Positions 19,334 to 29,571 of a stretch of 64,000 bases of DNA are shown here, piece after piece; within the stretch, counting starts at the first letter, position 1, and the number at the start of each line of letters is the position of its first letter. Origin of the DNA: Nitrosomonas sp. (GTDB lineage Bacteria; Pseudomonadota; Gammaproteobacteria; Burkholderiales; Nitrosomonadaceae); contig JADJLM010000001.1 in NCBI GenBank assembly GCA_016710135.1, positions 1,116,001 through 1,180,000 on the forward strand, written 5' to 3'. The notes below the pieces were generated by a model that had not been told where the DNA came from, did not search any database, and saw only the letters and a program-made list of their open reading frames with translations. Position numbers and translations under genes: made by a program.

Positions 19334-20609
19334 TCACACCATACATTTTTTGTATTCAATGTGATAAGTAAATTCATCACGAAAATGCTTTAACATAGCC
19401 CGTACAGGCATTGCTGCGGCATCTCCTAATGCGCAAATCGTTCTTCCTTGTATGTTATCTGCAAGATTATCAAGCAAATCTAAATCTTCTTGCCTGCCTT
19501 TACCATGTTCGATTCGGTTAATAATTCGGTACAACCATCCTGTTCCTTCTCTACAAGGCGTACATTGACCACAGGATTCCTCATAGTAAAAATAGGCTAA
19601 TCTTTCTAGTGCTTTGACCATACAAGTTGTCTCATCCATAATAATCACAGCACCCGAGCCAAGCATAGAACCTGCCTTCGCAATTGAGTCGTAATCCATA
19701 CTCGTATTCATCATTACCTCTCCAGGTAAGACGGGCATTGATGAACCTCCTGGTATACAACCTTTCAGTTTTCGTCCGCCTCGCATTCCCCCTGCTAATT
19801 CCAATAACTCTGCAAAAGGAGTTCCCATTGGTATTTCATAATTTCCGGGTTTGTTGACATGTCCTGACACAGAAAAATTTTAGTTCCACCATTATTTGGT
19901 TTACCTAGTTCTAAATATTTTTCACCCCCATTCAGAATAATCCATGGTACAGAGGAAAAAGTTTCTGTGTTATTAATCGTCGTAGGCTTTCCATATAAGC
20001 CAAAATTTGCAGGAAAAGGCGGTTTAAACCGTGGCTGCCCTTTTTTTCCTTCTATTGACTCTAGCAATGCGGTTTCTTCGCCACATATGTATGCACCATA
20101 ACCGTGATGATTATAAAGTTGGAAACTATAATTTGATCCTAAAATGTTATTCCCTAAAAAACCAGCCGAACGCGCTTCTTCAACTGCCTCTTCCATACGT
20201 TCATAGACATCCCAAATTTCCCCATGAACATAGTTGTATCCCGTTCTAATTCCCATCGCGTAGCCAGCAATTAACATACCCTCAATTAGAATATGGGGAT
20301 TAAATCGCATAATATCGCGATCTTTAAAGGTACCGGGTTCACCTTCATCTGAATTACAAACTAAATATTTTTCCCCTTCATACTGACGAGGCATAAAACT
20401 CCATTTCAACCCAGTTGGGAAACCAGCACCCCCACGACCCCGTAATGCAGATTTTTTACTTCATCAATAACAGCCTCAGGTGATATTTTTTCGCTAATAA
20501 TTTTTCTTAATGCTTTATATCCGCCTCGTTTAAGATAATTCTTCAATCTCCAAGTGTCAGGATCTGAGAAATCAATTCCTGCGAGGATAACTTGTGGATA
20601 CTGAGTCAT
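19334..20609 (-). CDS. nuoF: NADH-quinone oxidoreductase subunit F (frame broken at 20452-20457 and 19873-19877)
   Basis: Catalytic NADH dehydrogenase subunit of complex I that binds NADH, FMN and the N3 cluster. As given it is split into three pieces. The first break falls inside the NADH-binding motif: restoring one base to the T6 run at 20452-20457 (A-run on the coding strand) gives LRGRGGAGFPTGLKW. The second, at the A5 run 19873-19877, restores FSVSGHVNKPG when one base is added. With both repairs the length is 425 residues, exactly as expected. The N3 cluster cysteines are present in ESCGQCTPCREG and RTICALGD. The start overlaps the nuoE stop by four bases. The breaks are most simply homopolymer errors. 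Confidence 0.93.
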
Positions 20610-21082
20610 TTTTTTAATTCCTCTAGCAGTCGATCAATTTGTTCATTTGACATAAAAGAGCACATACGTTTGTTATTAACTAGCAATACTGGCGCATCAC
20701 CACATGCCCCCATGCATTCGCCTTCTTTTAAGGTAAATTTTCCATCCGCGGAGGTTTCGTTAAAATCAATACCAAGTTTCTGCTTTAAATAATTTACCGC
20801 ATCATTACCACCCGACAAAGCACAAGGTAAGTTAGTGCAAACTGTAATCTTATAATTACCAACTGGCTTCAAGTTGTACATATTATAAAAAGTGGCAACT
20901 TCATAGACCGCGATTGGCTGCATACCTAAGTAATTTGCCACAAAATCCATTGTTTCACTTGAGAGCCAGCCTTTTTCATCCTGAGCAATCGCAAGTGCTG
21001 ACATTACTGCAGATTGTTTTTGATCAGCAGGATACTTAGCAATCTCTTTATCAATTTTTTTTAGGGATTCAGCGCTTAACAT
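20606..21082 (-). CDS. nuoE: NADH-quinone oxidoreductase subunit E
   Basis: Thioredoxin-fold [2Fe-2S] subunit of complex I (cluster N1a), 158 residues, which pairs with NuoF. Four cluster cysteines are visible in CTNLPC and GECMGACGDAP. It lies two bases after nuoD and overlaps nuoF by four bases, so the three are tightly coupled. Confidence 0.96.
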   Translation of the reverse strand: MLSAESLKKIDKEIAKYPADQKQSAVMSALAIAQDEKGWLSSETMDFVANYLGMQPIAVYEVATFYNMYNLKPVGNYKITVCTNLPCALSGGNDAVNYLKQKLGIDFNETSADGKFTLKEGECMGACGDAPVLLVNNKRMCSFMSNEQIDRLLEELKK

Positions 21083-21084
21083 TT

Positions 21085-22342
21085 TTACCGATCAATTTCA
21101 CCAAAAACAATATCTTGCGTTCCAATAATTGCGACGAGGTCTGCAATCATATGCCCTCGAGTCATTTCATCTAATGCTGCCAAATGAGCGAAGCCTGGCG
21201 CACGAATTTTTAACCGATAAGGTTTATTTGCTCCATCTGAGATTATATAAATCCCAAACTCCCCTTTAGGATGTTCAACTGCAGCATAAGCTTCACCCGC
21301 AGGCACATGGATACCTTCTGTAAAAAGTTTAAAATGATGGATTAACTCTTCCATATTTTGCTTCATTGCGGCACGTGGAGGAGGCGCAACTTTATAATTG
21401 TCGACGATCACTGCCCCACTATTCTCACGAAGCCAAGCAACACACTGTTTAATGATGCGATTCGATTGCCTCATCTCTTCGATTCTAACAAGATATCGAT
21501 CATAGCAATCGCCATTCACCCCTACAGGTATATCAAATTCAACTTGATCATAGACTTCATAAGGTTGTTTTTTTCGCAAATCCCATTCAACGCCTGAGCC
21601 TCGCAACATAGGGCCTGTAAACCCTAAAGCTTTAGCTCTTTCAGGGGAGACAATACCAATATCGACTAATCGCTGTTTCCATATCCGATTATCCGTGAGC
21701 AGAGTTTCATACTCATCGATGTATCCAGGAAATCGATTAGTAAAATCTTCGATAAAGTCTAATAAAGATCCATGCCGATTTTCATTTCTTTGTTTGATGA
21801 CTTGAAGATCGCTCACTCCATCCGTTGCTTGATATTGTGGCATTGTATCGGGTAGGTCACGATAGACACCCCCAGGTCGATAATAAGCAGCGTGCATCCT
21901 CGCCCCAGATACTGCTTCATAGCAATCCATTAAATCTTCTCTATCACGAAACGCATAGAGAAAAGACAGTCATTGCACCGACATCCAATGCATGCGCGCC
22001 TAACCACAGAAGATGGTTCAATATCCGCGTAACCTCATCGAACATTACGCGAATATATTGGGCTCGTAATGGCACTTCAATTTTGAGCAAACGCTCTATT
22101 GCCATTACATAAGCGTGCTCATTTACCATCATGGAGACATAGTCCAGACGGTCCATATAAGGAACTGATTGAATATACGTCTTGCTTTCTGCTAATTTTT
22201 CTGTTGCACGATGTAATAACCCAATATGGGGATCAGCTCTGATTATTACTTCGCCATCAAGCTCCATTACTAAGCGTAATACACCATGAGCAGCCGGATG
22301 TTGTGGGCCAAAATTCATGGTGTAATTTCGTATTTCAGCCAT
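21085..22342 (-). CDS. nuoD: NADH-quinone oxidoreductase subunit D (frame broken at 21961-21964)
   Basis: 49-kDa-type subunit of complex I, relative of the NiFe-hydrogenase large subunit, forming the quinone site with NuoB. The N-terminus (NFGPQHPAAHGVLRLVMELDGE) carries the conserved HxxxH quinone-site region. The C-terminus ends VFGEIDR, as is usual. The frame breaks after DVGAMTVF. Removing one base from the A4 run at 21961-21964 gives the expected continuation LYAFRDRED and a total of 418 residues. It is followed immediately by nuoE. Confidence 0.93.
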
Positions 22343-22398
22343 GCTTATTTTATTTTTATAGTTAAAAAAAGTTGCATACCGATTAATCTAAACCATGA

Positions 22399-23010
22399 CT
22401 AATCACCATAATGTTCTTCGCGAATAATATAAGGCGTTATTTCACGTGACTCTATTGTGATGGGCTGATATATAACTCGTTTCTGATCAGGATCATATCG
22501 CATTTCAACATGACCAGATAGCGGGAAATCTTTACGGAACGGATTTCCAATGAATCCGTAGTCAGTAAGAATTCTCCGCAAATCAGGATGATTAACAAAA
22601 ACTATCCCATACAAATCAAAAGCTTCACGCTCGAACCAGTTCGCAGAAGGCCAAATATCAATAACTGAGTCAATCATCGGCAATTCATCATCATTAAGGA
22701 AAGATCTCACACGCAAGCGATAATTATGTTTGGTTGATAATAAATGATAGACAACAGCAAATCGCCGATTCCCGCGTGCTTTTCCGGCAAAGTCTGTATT
22801 GGTATAAGTTGAATAATCAACACCACATAGATCAACCAGCATATCAAATGCTAAATCAGGATGGTCTCGTAAAATTTTCGTAATATCTAGCAAATCTTGC
22901 GATTCTAGCACTACAGTTAATTCGTTAAGATGAATGGTCTGATCGATTAACTTATTGCCTAGAATATTAGCAATCGACGACGCAAGTTTCTCAGTGCGAC
23001 TCATTGACAT
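22399..23010 (-). CDS. nuoC: NADH-quinone oxidoreductase subunit C
   Basis: 30-kDa-type peripheral subunit of complex I, 203 residues, separate from NuoD as in betaproteobacteria (fused in E. coli). The signature block WFEREAFDLYGIVFVNHPDLRRILTDYGF is present, followed by GNPFRKDFPLSGHVEMRYD. It is 11 bases after nuoB. Confidence 0.96.
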   Translation of the reverse strand: MSMSRTEKLASSIANILGNKLIDQTIHLNELTVVLESQDLLDITKILRDHPDLAFDMLVDLCGVDYSTYTNTDFAGKARGNRRFAVVYHLLSTKHNYRLRVRSFLNDDELPMIDSVIDIWPSANWFEREAFDLYGIVFVNHPDLRRILTDYGFIGNPFRKDFPLSGHVEMRYDPDQKRVIYQPITIESREITPYIIREEHYGD

Positions 23011-23021
23011 AGAATTGGTAT

Positions 23022-23492
23022 TTAACGAGCAATAGTATTAGTTCTTTTTATCTTATTCTGCAATTGAAGAATACCATAAAGCAAAGCTTCAGCAGTTGGT
23101 GGACAACCTGGAACATAAATATCAACAGGTACAATTCGATCACAACCCCTTACGACCGAATAAGAATAATGATAATACCCTCCTCCATTGGCACATGATC
23201 CCATGGATATGACCCAACGTGGTTCGGCCATCTGATCATAAACTTTTCTTAAAGCCGGTGCCATTTTATTACAAAGCGTTCCCGCCACTATCATAACATC
23301 CGATTGCCGAGGGCTTGGTCTAAAGACAATTCCAAATCGGTCAAGATCGTAACGCGAAGCTCCCGTTTGCATCATCTCAACTGCACAACAAGCCAATCCA
23401 AAAGTCATCGGCCACATCGAGCCTGTCCGACCCCAGTTGATGACTGAGTCTAAACTTGTTGTTATAAATCCGCGATCTATCGTACTATCCAT
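23022..23492 (-). CDS. nuoB: NADH-quinone oxidoreductase subunit B
   Basis: Subunit of complex I that carries the terminal cluster N2, which donates electrons to quinone. 156 residues. The unusual tandem cysteines (GLACCAVEMM) and the further ligands in MGSCANGGG and VPGCPPTAEAL are all visible. It is four bases after nuoA. Confidence 0.97.
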   Translation of the reverse strand: MDSTIDRGFITTSLDSVINWGRTGSMWPMTFGLACCAVEMMQTGASRYDLDRFGIVFRPSPRQSDVMIVAGTLCNKMAPALRKVYDQMAEPRWVISMGSCANGGGYYHYSYSVVRGCDRIVPVDIYVPGCPPTAEALLYGILQLQNKIKRTNTIAR

Positions 23493-23496
23493 AAGT

Positions 23497-23865
23497 TTAG
23501 TCCCACTCTAAAGCGCCTTTTTTCCATTCGTAGATAAAACCTACGGTAAGAATGCCCAGAAATACCAGCATAGCAACAAAACCAAAAAATCCAATTTCTT
23601 CTAATACAACGGCCCAGGGAAATAAGAAAGCGATCTCTAGATCAAATAAAATGAATAATATTGCGACTAAATAATATCGAACATCAAACTTCATTCTAGC
23701 GTCTTCAAAAGCTGAGAACCCACACTCATAGGGTGATAGCTTTTCATTATCCGGGTTATTAGGCGCCAAAAACCACCCCGCCAACATCGATAGAATACCT
23801 ATCAATAATCCAACAACAATAAAAAGCAATATTGGGAAATAATTACCAAGCATTGTATTAATCAT
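23497..23865 (-). CDS. nuoA: NADH-quinone oxidoreductase subunit A
   Basis: Three-helix membrane subunit of complex I (ND3-like), 122 residues and the first gene of the operon. The conserved loop with NPDNEKLSPYECGFSAFEDARMKFDVRYY contains the cysteine and acidic residues near the quinone cavity. The operon runs from here to nuoN without a visible internal terminator. Confidence 0.96.
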   Translation of the reverse strand: MINTMLGNYFPILLFIVVGLLIGILSMLAGWFLAPNNPDNEKLSPYECGFSAFEDARMKFDVRYYLVAILFILFDLEIAFLFPWAVVLEEIGFFGFVAMLVFLGILTVGFIYEWKKGALEWD

Positions 23866-24534
23866 AAAAATTGATTTTATTCTTCTTATACTAGTGACCT
23901 AAAGACAAGCCAAACAAACCACTACATAAATAATGAGATTATTGGGATTTGTTGTAAATGCAATTTGTATTTTTTGGTTAAGTTTATGTTAAATACTAAT
24001 CAATATTCTATACCGAATAAGGTAGCTAAAAACTCGATTTACCAAAAAAAGAAATAGTATTAGCTAAATCTTCAATACAGCAACCCTTTTCTTTTTTATC
24101 AAAGCGCCCAAACCCATTAACACAAAAACTTAAAGGCACGTTGAGTAGAATGTTAACATAGGACTATTAACTACTCAAATGAAGGAATGCTGGCGTTGAT
24201 TAGTTTATGGCAATACCCGCTTCACTCAAAAAAACTCAAGATCGTATGAACTTGTATGCAATTGCAAAAGGTTAAGTTATACGATAGCGCCACTAGATTA
24301 TTAAAAGCCAATATAACTCACCTTACTCGCTATGCAATTAAACCGAAAAGCTAATGCAACCCACGTTGCCATCTTCTTTTAAAATTTTGTTATGGCATCA
24401 TAAGCGGTTGTTATATACTCGAAAAGTCAAGGCGACTGAATGTAGCGTAGTTGTATAACTTATTAATCATTAAAGATTAAAGGCAAATATAGATATGAAG
24501 CTGAATTTCTTATTGAAATAATAGGATATTAACA
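23866..24534. other. Divergent intergenic region between nuoA and the sensor kinase gene
   Basis: About 670 AT-rich bases separating two divergent operons. I see the nuoA promoter candidate at one end. I do not see a tRNA fold, secG or any recognisable protein remnant, although some betaproteobacteria keep tRNA-Leu and secG upstream of nuoA. The longest open stretch is about 31 codons and matches nothing I recognise. Confidence 0.5.
23885..23913 (-). promoter_or_regulatory. Candidate sigma-70 promoter of the nuo operon
   Basis: On the minus strand TTGGCT (23908-23913, four of six to the -35 consensus) is followed after exactly 17 bases by TATAAG (23885-23890, five of six to the -10). It lies about 20 bases before the nuoA ATG, which implies a short leader. 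This is pattern matching only. Confidence 0.35.
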
Positions 24535-26046
24535 ATGGGAATTTCTACAGATCCCGTCACAACTAAAACTAACCGAAAAACTGATTTTGCTTACCAAGCA
24601 GAATTAAGACACAACCCAAAATCCTTTCTGAAGTTAATCTTACTTGGGTTTTCAATTGTCGGACTACCTTTGATCGCCGCTTTAGTTTATAGCGCGATTC
24701 GGATCGATCAATTAGCTGATCAGAGCCGAAATACAATTTATAGCGCTACACAAATTACCTATGGAAGCAGTATCCTCATCGATGAAATCATCGTAATGGA
24801 ACGCAGTGTTCAGCATACTATTATTTTAGAAGATTCATCTTTGCTCGAAAGCTATTTTAGAGCTCATAGCAACTTTGAAAAAACAGCTACTACACTATTA
24901 GAAGTGTCACCTTATGTCGAGCAACAGCTGCTACTCGAAAAACTAAGATTGTACGAGACAAATATTTATCGCGAAATTCTTAGTTTATCTGATACACCTC
25001 AAGAATTTAAATATTTACTTGATCGCTTTGCTAGCCTGCTCATTCTTGCTCAAGATTTCTCCACTGATAATTATCAATTAATTGGAAGTAAGGTTAATGA
25101 AATGAGTGATTTAGCCCTACACGCACGGACCTTGGTCGAATGGGAACTACTTATCCTTATTCCATTTGTTATTCTTCTAGCGCTGATTTTTTCAGTTTTT
25201 ATTGCTCGACCACTTCGACAAATCGATGAAGCAATCTATGATATGGGACAGGGAAAACTTTCGCGCTCAGTACGAGTAGATGGCCCTCAAAACCTCAAAT
25301 ATTTAGGCTCCCGACTAGATTGGATGCGTCGTCGGCTTCTCAAGCTCGAAGAGCAAAAGATTCAATTTTTACGACATGTTTCACATGAACTCAAAACACC
25401 TTTAAGCGCCATTCGTGAAGGCGTCAATCTTCTAGCTGAAGGAGTAACGGGCGATCTTAACCAGAAACAAAATCAAATCATTACTATTCTTCAAACGAGT
25501 AGTATTCAATTACAAAAACGTATTGAGGATTTGTTAAATTTTAGCGCACTTCAATCCAATAAAACTGCTTTAATAAAGCATCGCGCAAATCTAGCATACA
25601 TTATTACAGAAGTGATAAAAAACCAGAATCTTTCGATCATCAGTCGAAAAATTAAGATCGATTTAAATTGTCCAAAGTTAATTTTAGAATGTGATAAGCA
25701 AAAAATCAGCACTATTATCGATAATTTACTTTCCAACGCTGTAAAATTTTCGCCAGAAGGAAGTTGTATAAAAATTCATGCTAAGCAATTCGACCATAGC
25801 ATCTGGCTTGATATCATCGATTCAGGTGTTGGTGTAGATATTGCGGATGAAGATAAAATATTCGAGCCATTCTACCAGGGTCGCACAGCTCCCATCAGTA
25901 AAATTCGTGGAACAGGCCTTGGATTATCCATAGCAAGAGAATACGCATATGCTCATGGCGGCAATATCGAACTTATTCAACATCCTGATAAGCCCGGAGC
26001 GCATTTTCGTTTAACACTCCCGGTCGTTGATCCTGAGGAACGGTAA
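24535..26046 (+). CDS. glrK: Sensor histidine kinase, GlrK/QseE-like
   Basis: Membrane sensor kinase of 503 residues. Membrane helix 1 is at about 34-53, followed by a mostly helical periplasmic domain (about 54-200), helix 2 at about 204-224, and a HAMP linker. HisKA has phosphoacceptor His284 in HVSHELKTPLSA, and the HATPase domain shows LLSNAVKFSP, DSGVGVD and GTGLGLSIA. The HisKA sequence with EGVNLLAEGVTG is characteristic of GlrK/QseE. The next two genes are a lipoprotein and a sigma-54 regulator, matching the enterobacterial glrK-yfhG-glrR order. In enterics the pair responds to envelope signals; the signal here is unknown. Confidence 0.85.
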   Translation: MGISTDPVTTKTNRKTDFAYQAELRHNPKSFLKLILLGFSIVGLPLIAALVYSAIRIDQLADQSRNTIYSATQITYGSSILIDEIIVMERSVQHTIILEDSSLLESYFRAHSNFEKTATTLLEVSPYVEQQLLLEKLRLYETNIYREILSLSDTPQEFKYLLDRFASLLILAQDFSTDNYQLIGSKVNEMSDLALHARTLVEWELLILIPFVILLALIFSVFIARPLRQIDEAIYDMGQGKLSRSVRVDGPQNLKYLGSRLDWMRRRLLKLEEQKIQFLRHVSHELKTPLSAIREGVNLLAEGVTGDLNQKQNQIITILQTSSIQLQKRIEDLLNFSALQSNKTALIKHRANLAYIITEVIKNQNLSIISRKIKIDLNCPKLILECDKQKISTIIDNLLSNAVKFSPEGSCIKIHAKQFDHSIWLDIIDSGVGVDIADEDKIFEPFYQGRTAPISKIRGTGLGLSIAREYAYAHGGNIELIQHPDKPGAHFRLTLPVVDPEER

Positions 26047-26589
26047 TTGGTGAGTAAATTTAGGTTATTTGTATATTTTGCAATTATTTTTTCTATAGCC
26101 GGTTGCGCACTGCGTCCTGCTCAGAAAACAGAAATGCCAGTAATTTATACAGAACAAACTGCCTCCGCTTTTCTGAGCGATATCGAAAATTTAATGCGTT
26201 ACTATCAGATGCTGCAAGATAAAAAACCATTTGAACTTCAATGGGAATACGCTTATGCAAAGCATCATTATCGAAATGATAAAAATGCAGAAAACCGGTT
26301 TAAATATATCCTTCTCGTAATTTTACCCAACACCCATTTCAGAGATACTTCGTTAGCGTTGAATTTATTAACGAATTGGCCTGAGGACATACCTCTATCT
26401 CCTAATTTAACTAGTTTTAGAAAAATATTAACTACTTCTCTTAAGGACCTGCGATCTGCAAAATATAATAACCAAAACCTTTTACAAAAGTTAAAAGCTT
26501 CGGAAGAAAGAATCAAAGCACTCCAAGATAAAATCGATGCAATTAAAAGTATGGAAAGACAATTATTTCGAGGAAAGATACCACAATGA
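26047..26589 (+). CDS. Lipoprotein between GlrK and GlrR (QseG/YfhG-like by position)
   Basis: 180-residue predicted lipoprotein. The signal peptide ends in a lipobox (SIAGC, Cys at about residue 20). The mature part is helical, with a C-terminal coiled-coil-like stretch (KLKASEERIKALQDKIDAIKS). It starts directly at the kinase stop (TTG 26047 or GTG 26050) and overlaps the regulator start by four bases, so all three are coupled. In E. coli the equivalent QseG is an outer-membrane lipoprotein that touches the kinase. The functional match here rests mainly on position and lipoprotein character. Confidence 0.65.
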   Translation: MVSKFRLFVYFAIIFSIAGCALRPAQKTEMPVIYTEQTASAFLSDIENLMRYYQMLQDKKPFELQWEYAYAKHHYRNDKNAENRFKYILLVILPNTHFRDTSLALNLLTNWPEDIPLSPNLTSFRKILTTSLKDLRSAKYNNQNLLQKLKASEERIKALQDKIDAIKSMERQLFRGKIPQ

Positions 26590-27975
26590 GTAAATGTGAT
26601 ACGTTAACTGCAAAAAAGATCTTACTTGTTGATGATGATACCGACCTACTTGAATTATTATCAATACGTTTAACAGCCGCTGGATTTGAAACGATAACTA
26701 CCAATAGCGCAGAAGCTGCAATAAATTGCCTAGATCTCACTCGCCCCCATCTTGTCATCAGCGATATGCAAATGAGTGGGTTAGATGGAATGGCCTTATT
26801 TGAACATATTCACCGCACCAACCCGACATTACCCGTTATCATTCTAACCGCCTACGGTACTATTCCAGATGCTGTAAATGCCGTACAGCGGGGCATTTTT
26901 TGGTTATCTTACAAAACCTTACGATCCTAAAACCTTGCTTGATCAAGTTGATCAAGCGCTTCGGTTATCATGTACTAATTCTATTAGCGATCAAACTGAA
27001 GCTTCATGGCGAAAAACTATAATTACTCAAAGTGCAGAAGTTGAGGATTTACTCACAAAAGTTGAACTTGTAGCAGATGGAGATGCCAGTGTATTGCTTA
27101 ATGGGGAAAGTGGTGTCGGAAAAGAACTATTTGCACGGGCGATTCATCAAGCCTCAAAGCGCGCAAACCAACCTTTCGTAACGATTAATTGTGCTGCCAT
27201 ACCTGAACAATTACTTGAGTCTGAGTTATTTGGTCATGTCAAAGGTGCCTTTACAGGGGCCATCAGAGATAACAAAGGGTTGTTTCAATTAGCAGAAGGA
27301 GGAACGTTATTTTTAGACGAAATTGGAGATATGCCGCTCCTACTTCAAGTTAAATTATTACATGCTCTACAAGAAAGAGTTATTCGACCTGTAGGATCAA
27401 TGCAGACGATTCCCGTCAATGTGCGAATTATCTCTGCTACACACCGTGATCTAAAAGAAGGCATTGCCGAAGGCGTGTTTCGAGAAGATCTTTATTATCG
27501 ATTATATGTCGTCGGATTAACAATTCCATCGCTAGCCCAGCGTCGTGAAGATATTCCATTATTAGCCAATCATTTTCTCAGACTATTTGCGAATAAATAT
27601 GAGAAAAATATTAATGGATTTGCGCCTGAAGCAATTAATTTCCTTCTTAGCGCCTCTTGGCCTGGTAATATTAGGCAATTAATGAATGTAATCGAACAAA
27701 GTGTTGTGCTGTGTGCGGTACAAATTATTCCCTATGATCTGGTTTATGATGCCATGCACAAAGAAGAAACCCAATTGATCTCGTTTGAAGAAGCACGCAA
27801 ACAATTTGAAAGAGATTATTTAGTACGATTACTGAAAATTACCTCAGGCAATGTAACCCAAGCCGCCAAACTCGCTAAAAGAAATCGAACTGAATTTTAT
27901 AAATTATTGCAGCGACATCAACTTGATTTTACACTCTACAAGCAGCAGGAAAAACTGAAGGGAGCTTATTCTTAA
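26586..27975 (+). CDS. glrR: Sigma-54-dependent response regulator, GlrR-like (frame broken at 26896-26901)
   Basis: Response regulator and enhancer-binding activator. The receiver domain (about residues 10-125) has the acidic pocket DDD and phosphoacceptor Asp60 in ISDMQMSG. The AAA+ domain shows Walker A GESGVGKE, the sigma-54 contact loop GAFTGA, and LFLDEIGDMP. A Fis-type helix-turn-helix closes the protein (GNVTQAAKLAKRNRTEFYKLL). The receiver frame ends early because of one extra T in the run at 26896-26901. Removing it gives GIFGYLTKPYDPKTL and a 462-residue protein. Target promoters would need sigma-54, and I found no convincing -24/-12 site nearby. Confidence 0.88.
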
Positions 27976-28235
27976 CACTAAGATAGGCACTATTTTCTGG
28001 ATGTGCATACTAAAAATAGCGTCCTCCAGCTCATCTGTTGCCAACTCAAATTATATAATTCAATCTATAAAACATAATTTAATCGGTAATTAATATTAAT
28101 GAAGTCAGGCTGCATAAGTTGATCATCAAAACTTTCAGAGCATAAAATCTGTAGAGAATTCTCTAATCGCTTTAATTCATTAGTACCTTATGTCATTACT
28201 TATGAGCAAAGAAGCCCAACCTCGGTGACCATTTA

Positions 28236-29571
28236 ATGTTTAACAGAGTGAGAAACAAATTAAGCGATTTCTTTACTGAAGAGCACATGAATGAGGTTGC
28301 CAAAGGCACGCTGCTTGCGTTTGGACTAAAAGTTATAGGCGCTGGACTCGCTTTTATTTTTAATGTAATCATCGCTCGCCTTCTGGGTGCAGAAGGTGTT
28401 GGTCTTTTTTTTCTAGCCCTTTCCTTTACCACAATCGGCTCAGTTATCGGTCGCTTAGGATTAGATAACACGCTATTACGATTTATTGCCATTCACATGG
28501 CTAAAGGGGAAATTAGCCAAGTCAAAGGTGTTTATTTACTTGGAATGACTATGGCAAGTATTGCTTCTGGAACACTTGCGTTATTAGGATTTTGGCTATC
28601 ACCTTGGATTGCAATTGAAATTTTTGATAAACCTACCTTAGTTGAACCTCTAAAGTGGATGAGTCTTGCTATCCTTCCTTTCGCGATTCTTAATCTTCAG
28701 GCTGAGAGTCTCAAAGGATTAAAGTGTATTCGTGATGCACTGCTTGTTCAAAGTATTGGAATACCGATTGTTGGAATACTGTTAATTTTCCCACTCACCA
28801 AACTCGGTGGTGTAGAAGGCAGTATATGGGCTTATCTTATCGCAACAATAATAGTTACTTTGCTAGGTTTCTCATTTTGGCTTAAAAATACTATGAAGCT
28901 CGAGGGTAAGCCTATGCTTTACTCGCTCAAGACTTTATTAATAAGTTGTAAACCTTTATTTGTTACAGCTTTAATGAATCGTGCACTACTTCCATGGGCT
29001 CCTTTTTATTTTTCTTGGGGTATGGGCTGATAATCAGGAAGTTGGTATTTTTGGAGCAGTAAGTCGAATTGCAATGTTAGTTAGCTTTATGTTGACATCA
29101 ATCAACAATGTCTTAGCACCTAAATTTGCAGAACTCTATGCTAATAATGAAAAGAAAGTGATGGAATTGACCGCTCAACGCTCAGCACTAATGATTACGT
29201 TACTAGCAAGCCCTATTTTTCTTTTATTAATTTTTGGTGGAGAATGGGTTTTATTACTATTTGGTCCAGAATTTATGGTAGGAGCGCTTGCACTTACCAT
29301 ATTAGCCACAGGTGAGTTTGTTAACACTTTTACAGGCTCTGTGAATCATTTCTTAATTGTAACTGGCAATGAGCTGACAGTAAGAAACATTACAATTTTT
29401 GGCGTCATCATTCAAACTATTCTATGTCTTACCTTAATTCCTTGGACTGGTATTATTGGTGCAGCAATTGCGACAGCAATTGCTGTTGCCGCAATTAATC
29501 TGATTGCAGTTTACTTTGTTTGGAAAAAAACTAAGATAATCATGATCCCATTCTTAGGAAAACTAAAATGA
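28236..29571 (+). CDS. Polysaccharide flippase, Wzx/MATE-like (frame broken at 29003-29007)
   Basis: Integral membrane lipid-linked oligosaccharide flippase of the MOP superfamily with about 12-14 helices. The block GTLLAFGLKVIGAGLAFIFNVIIARLLGAEGVG is the classic N-terminus of polysaccharide exporters. The frame breaks in the middle of a helix. Removing one T from the run at 29003-29007 joins LPWAPF to IFLGVWADNQEVGIFG and gives 444 residues. It opens the polysaccharide locus, and its stop overlaps the first sulfotransferase start by four bases. Confidence 0.85.

Noticed and set aside
27986..28000. Sigma-54 promoter before the flippase gene (GGCAC then TGG)
   Set aside because: The -12 element lacks the required GC at the right spacing, so it is not a convincing site.
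28119..28129. Palindrome TTGATCATCAA as an FNR-like operator
   Set aside because: The spacer is one base where the FNR family needs four.
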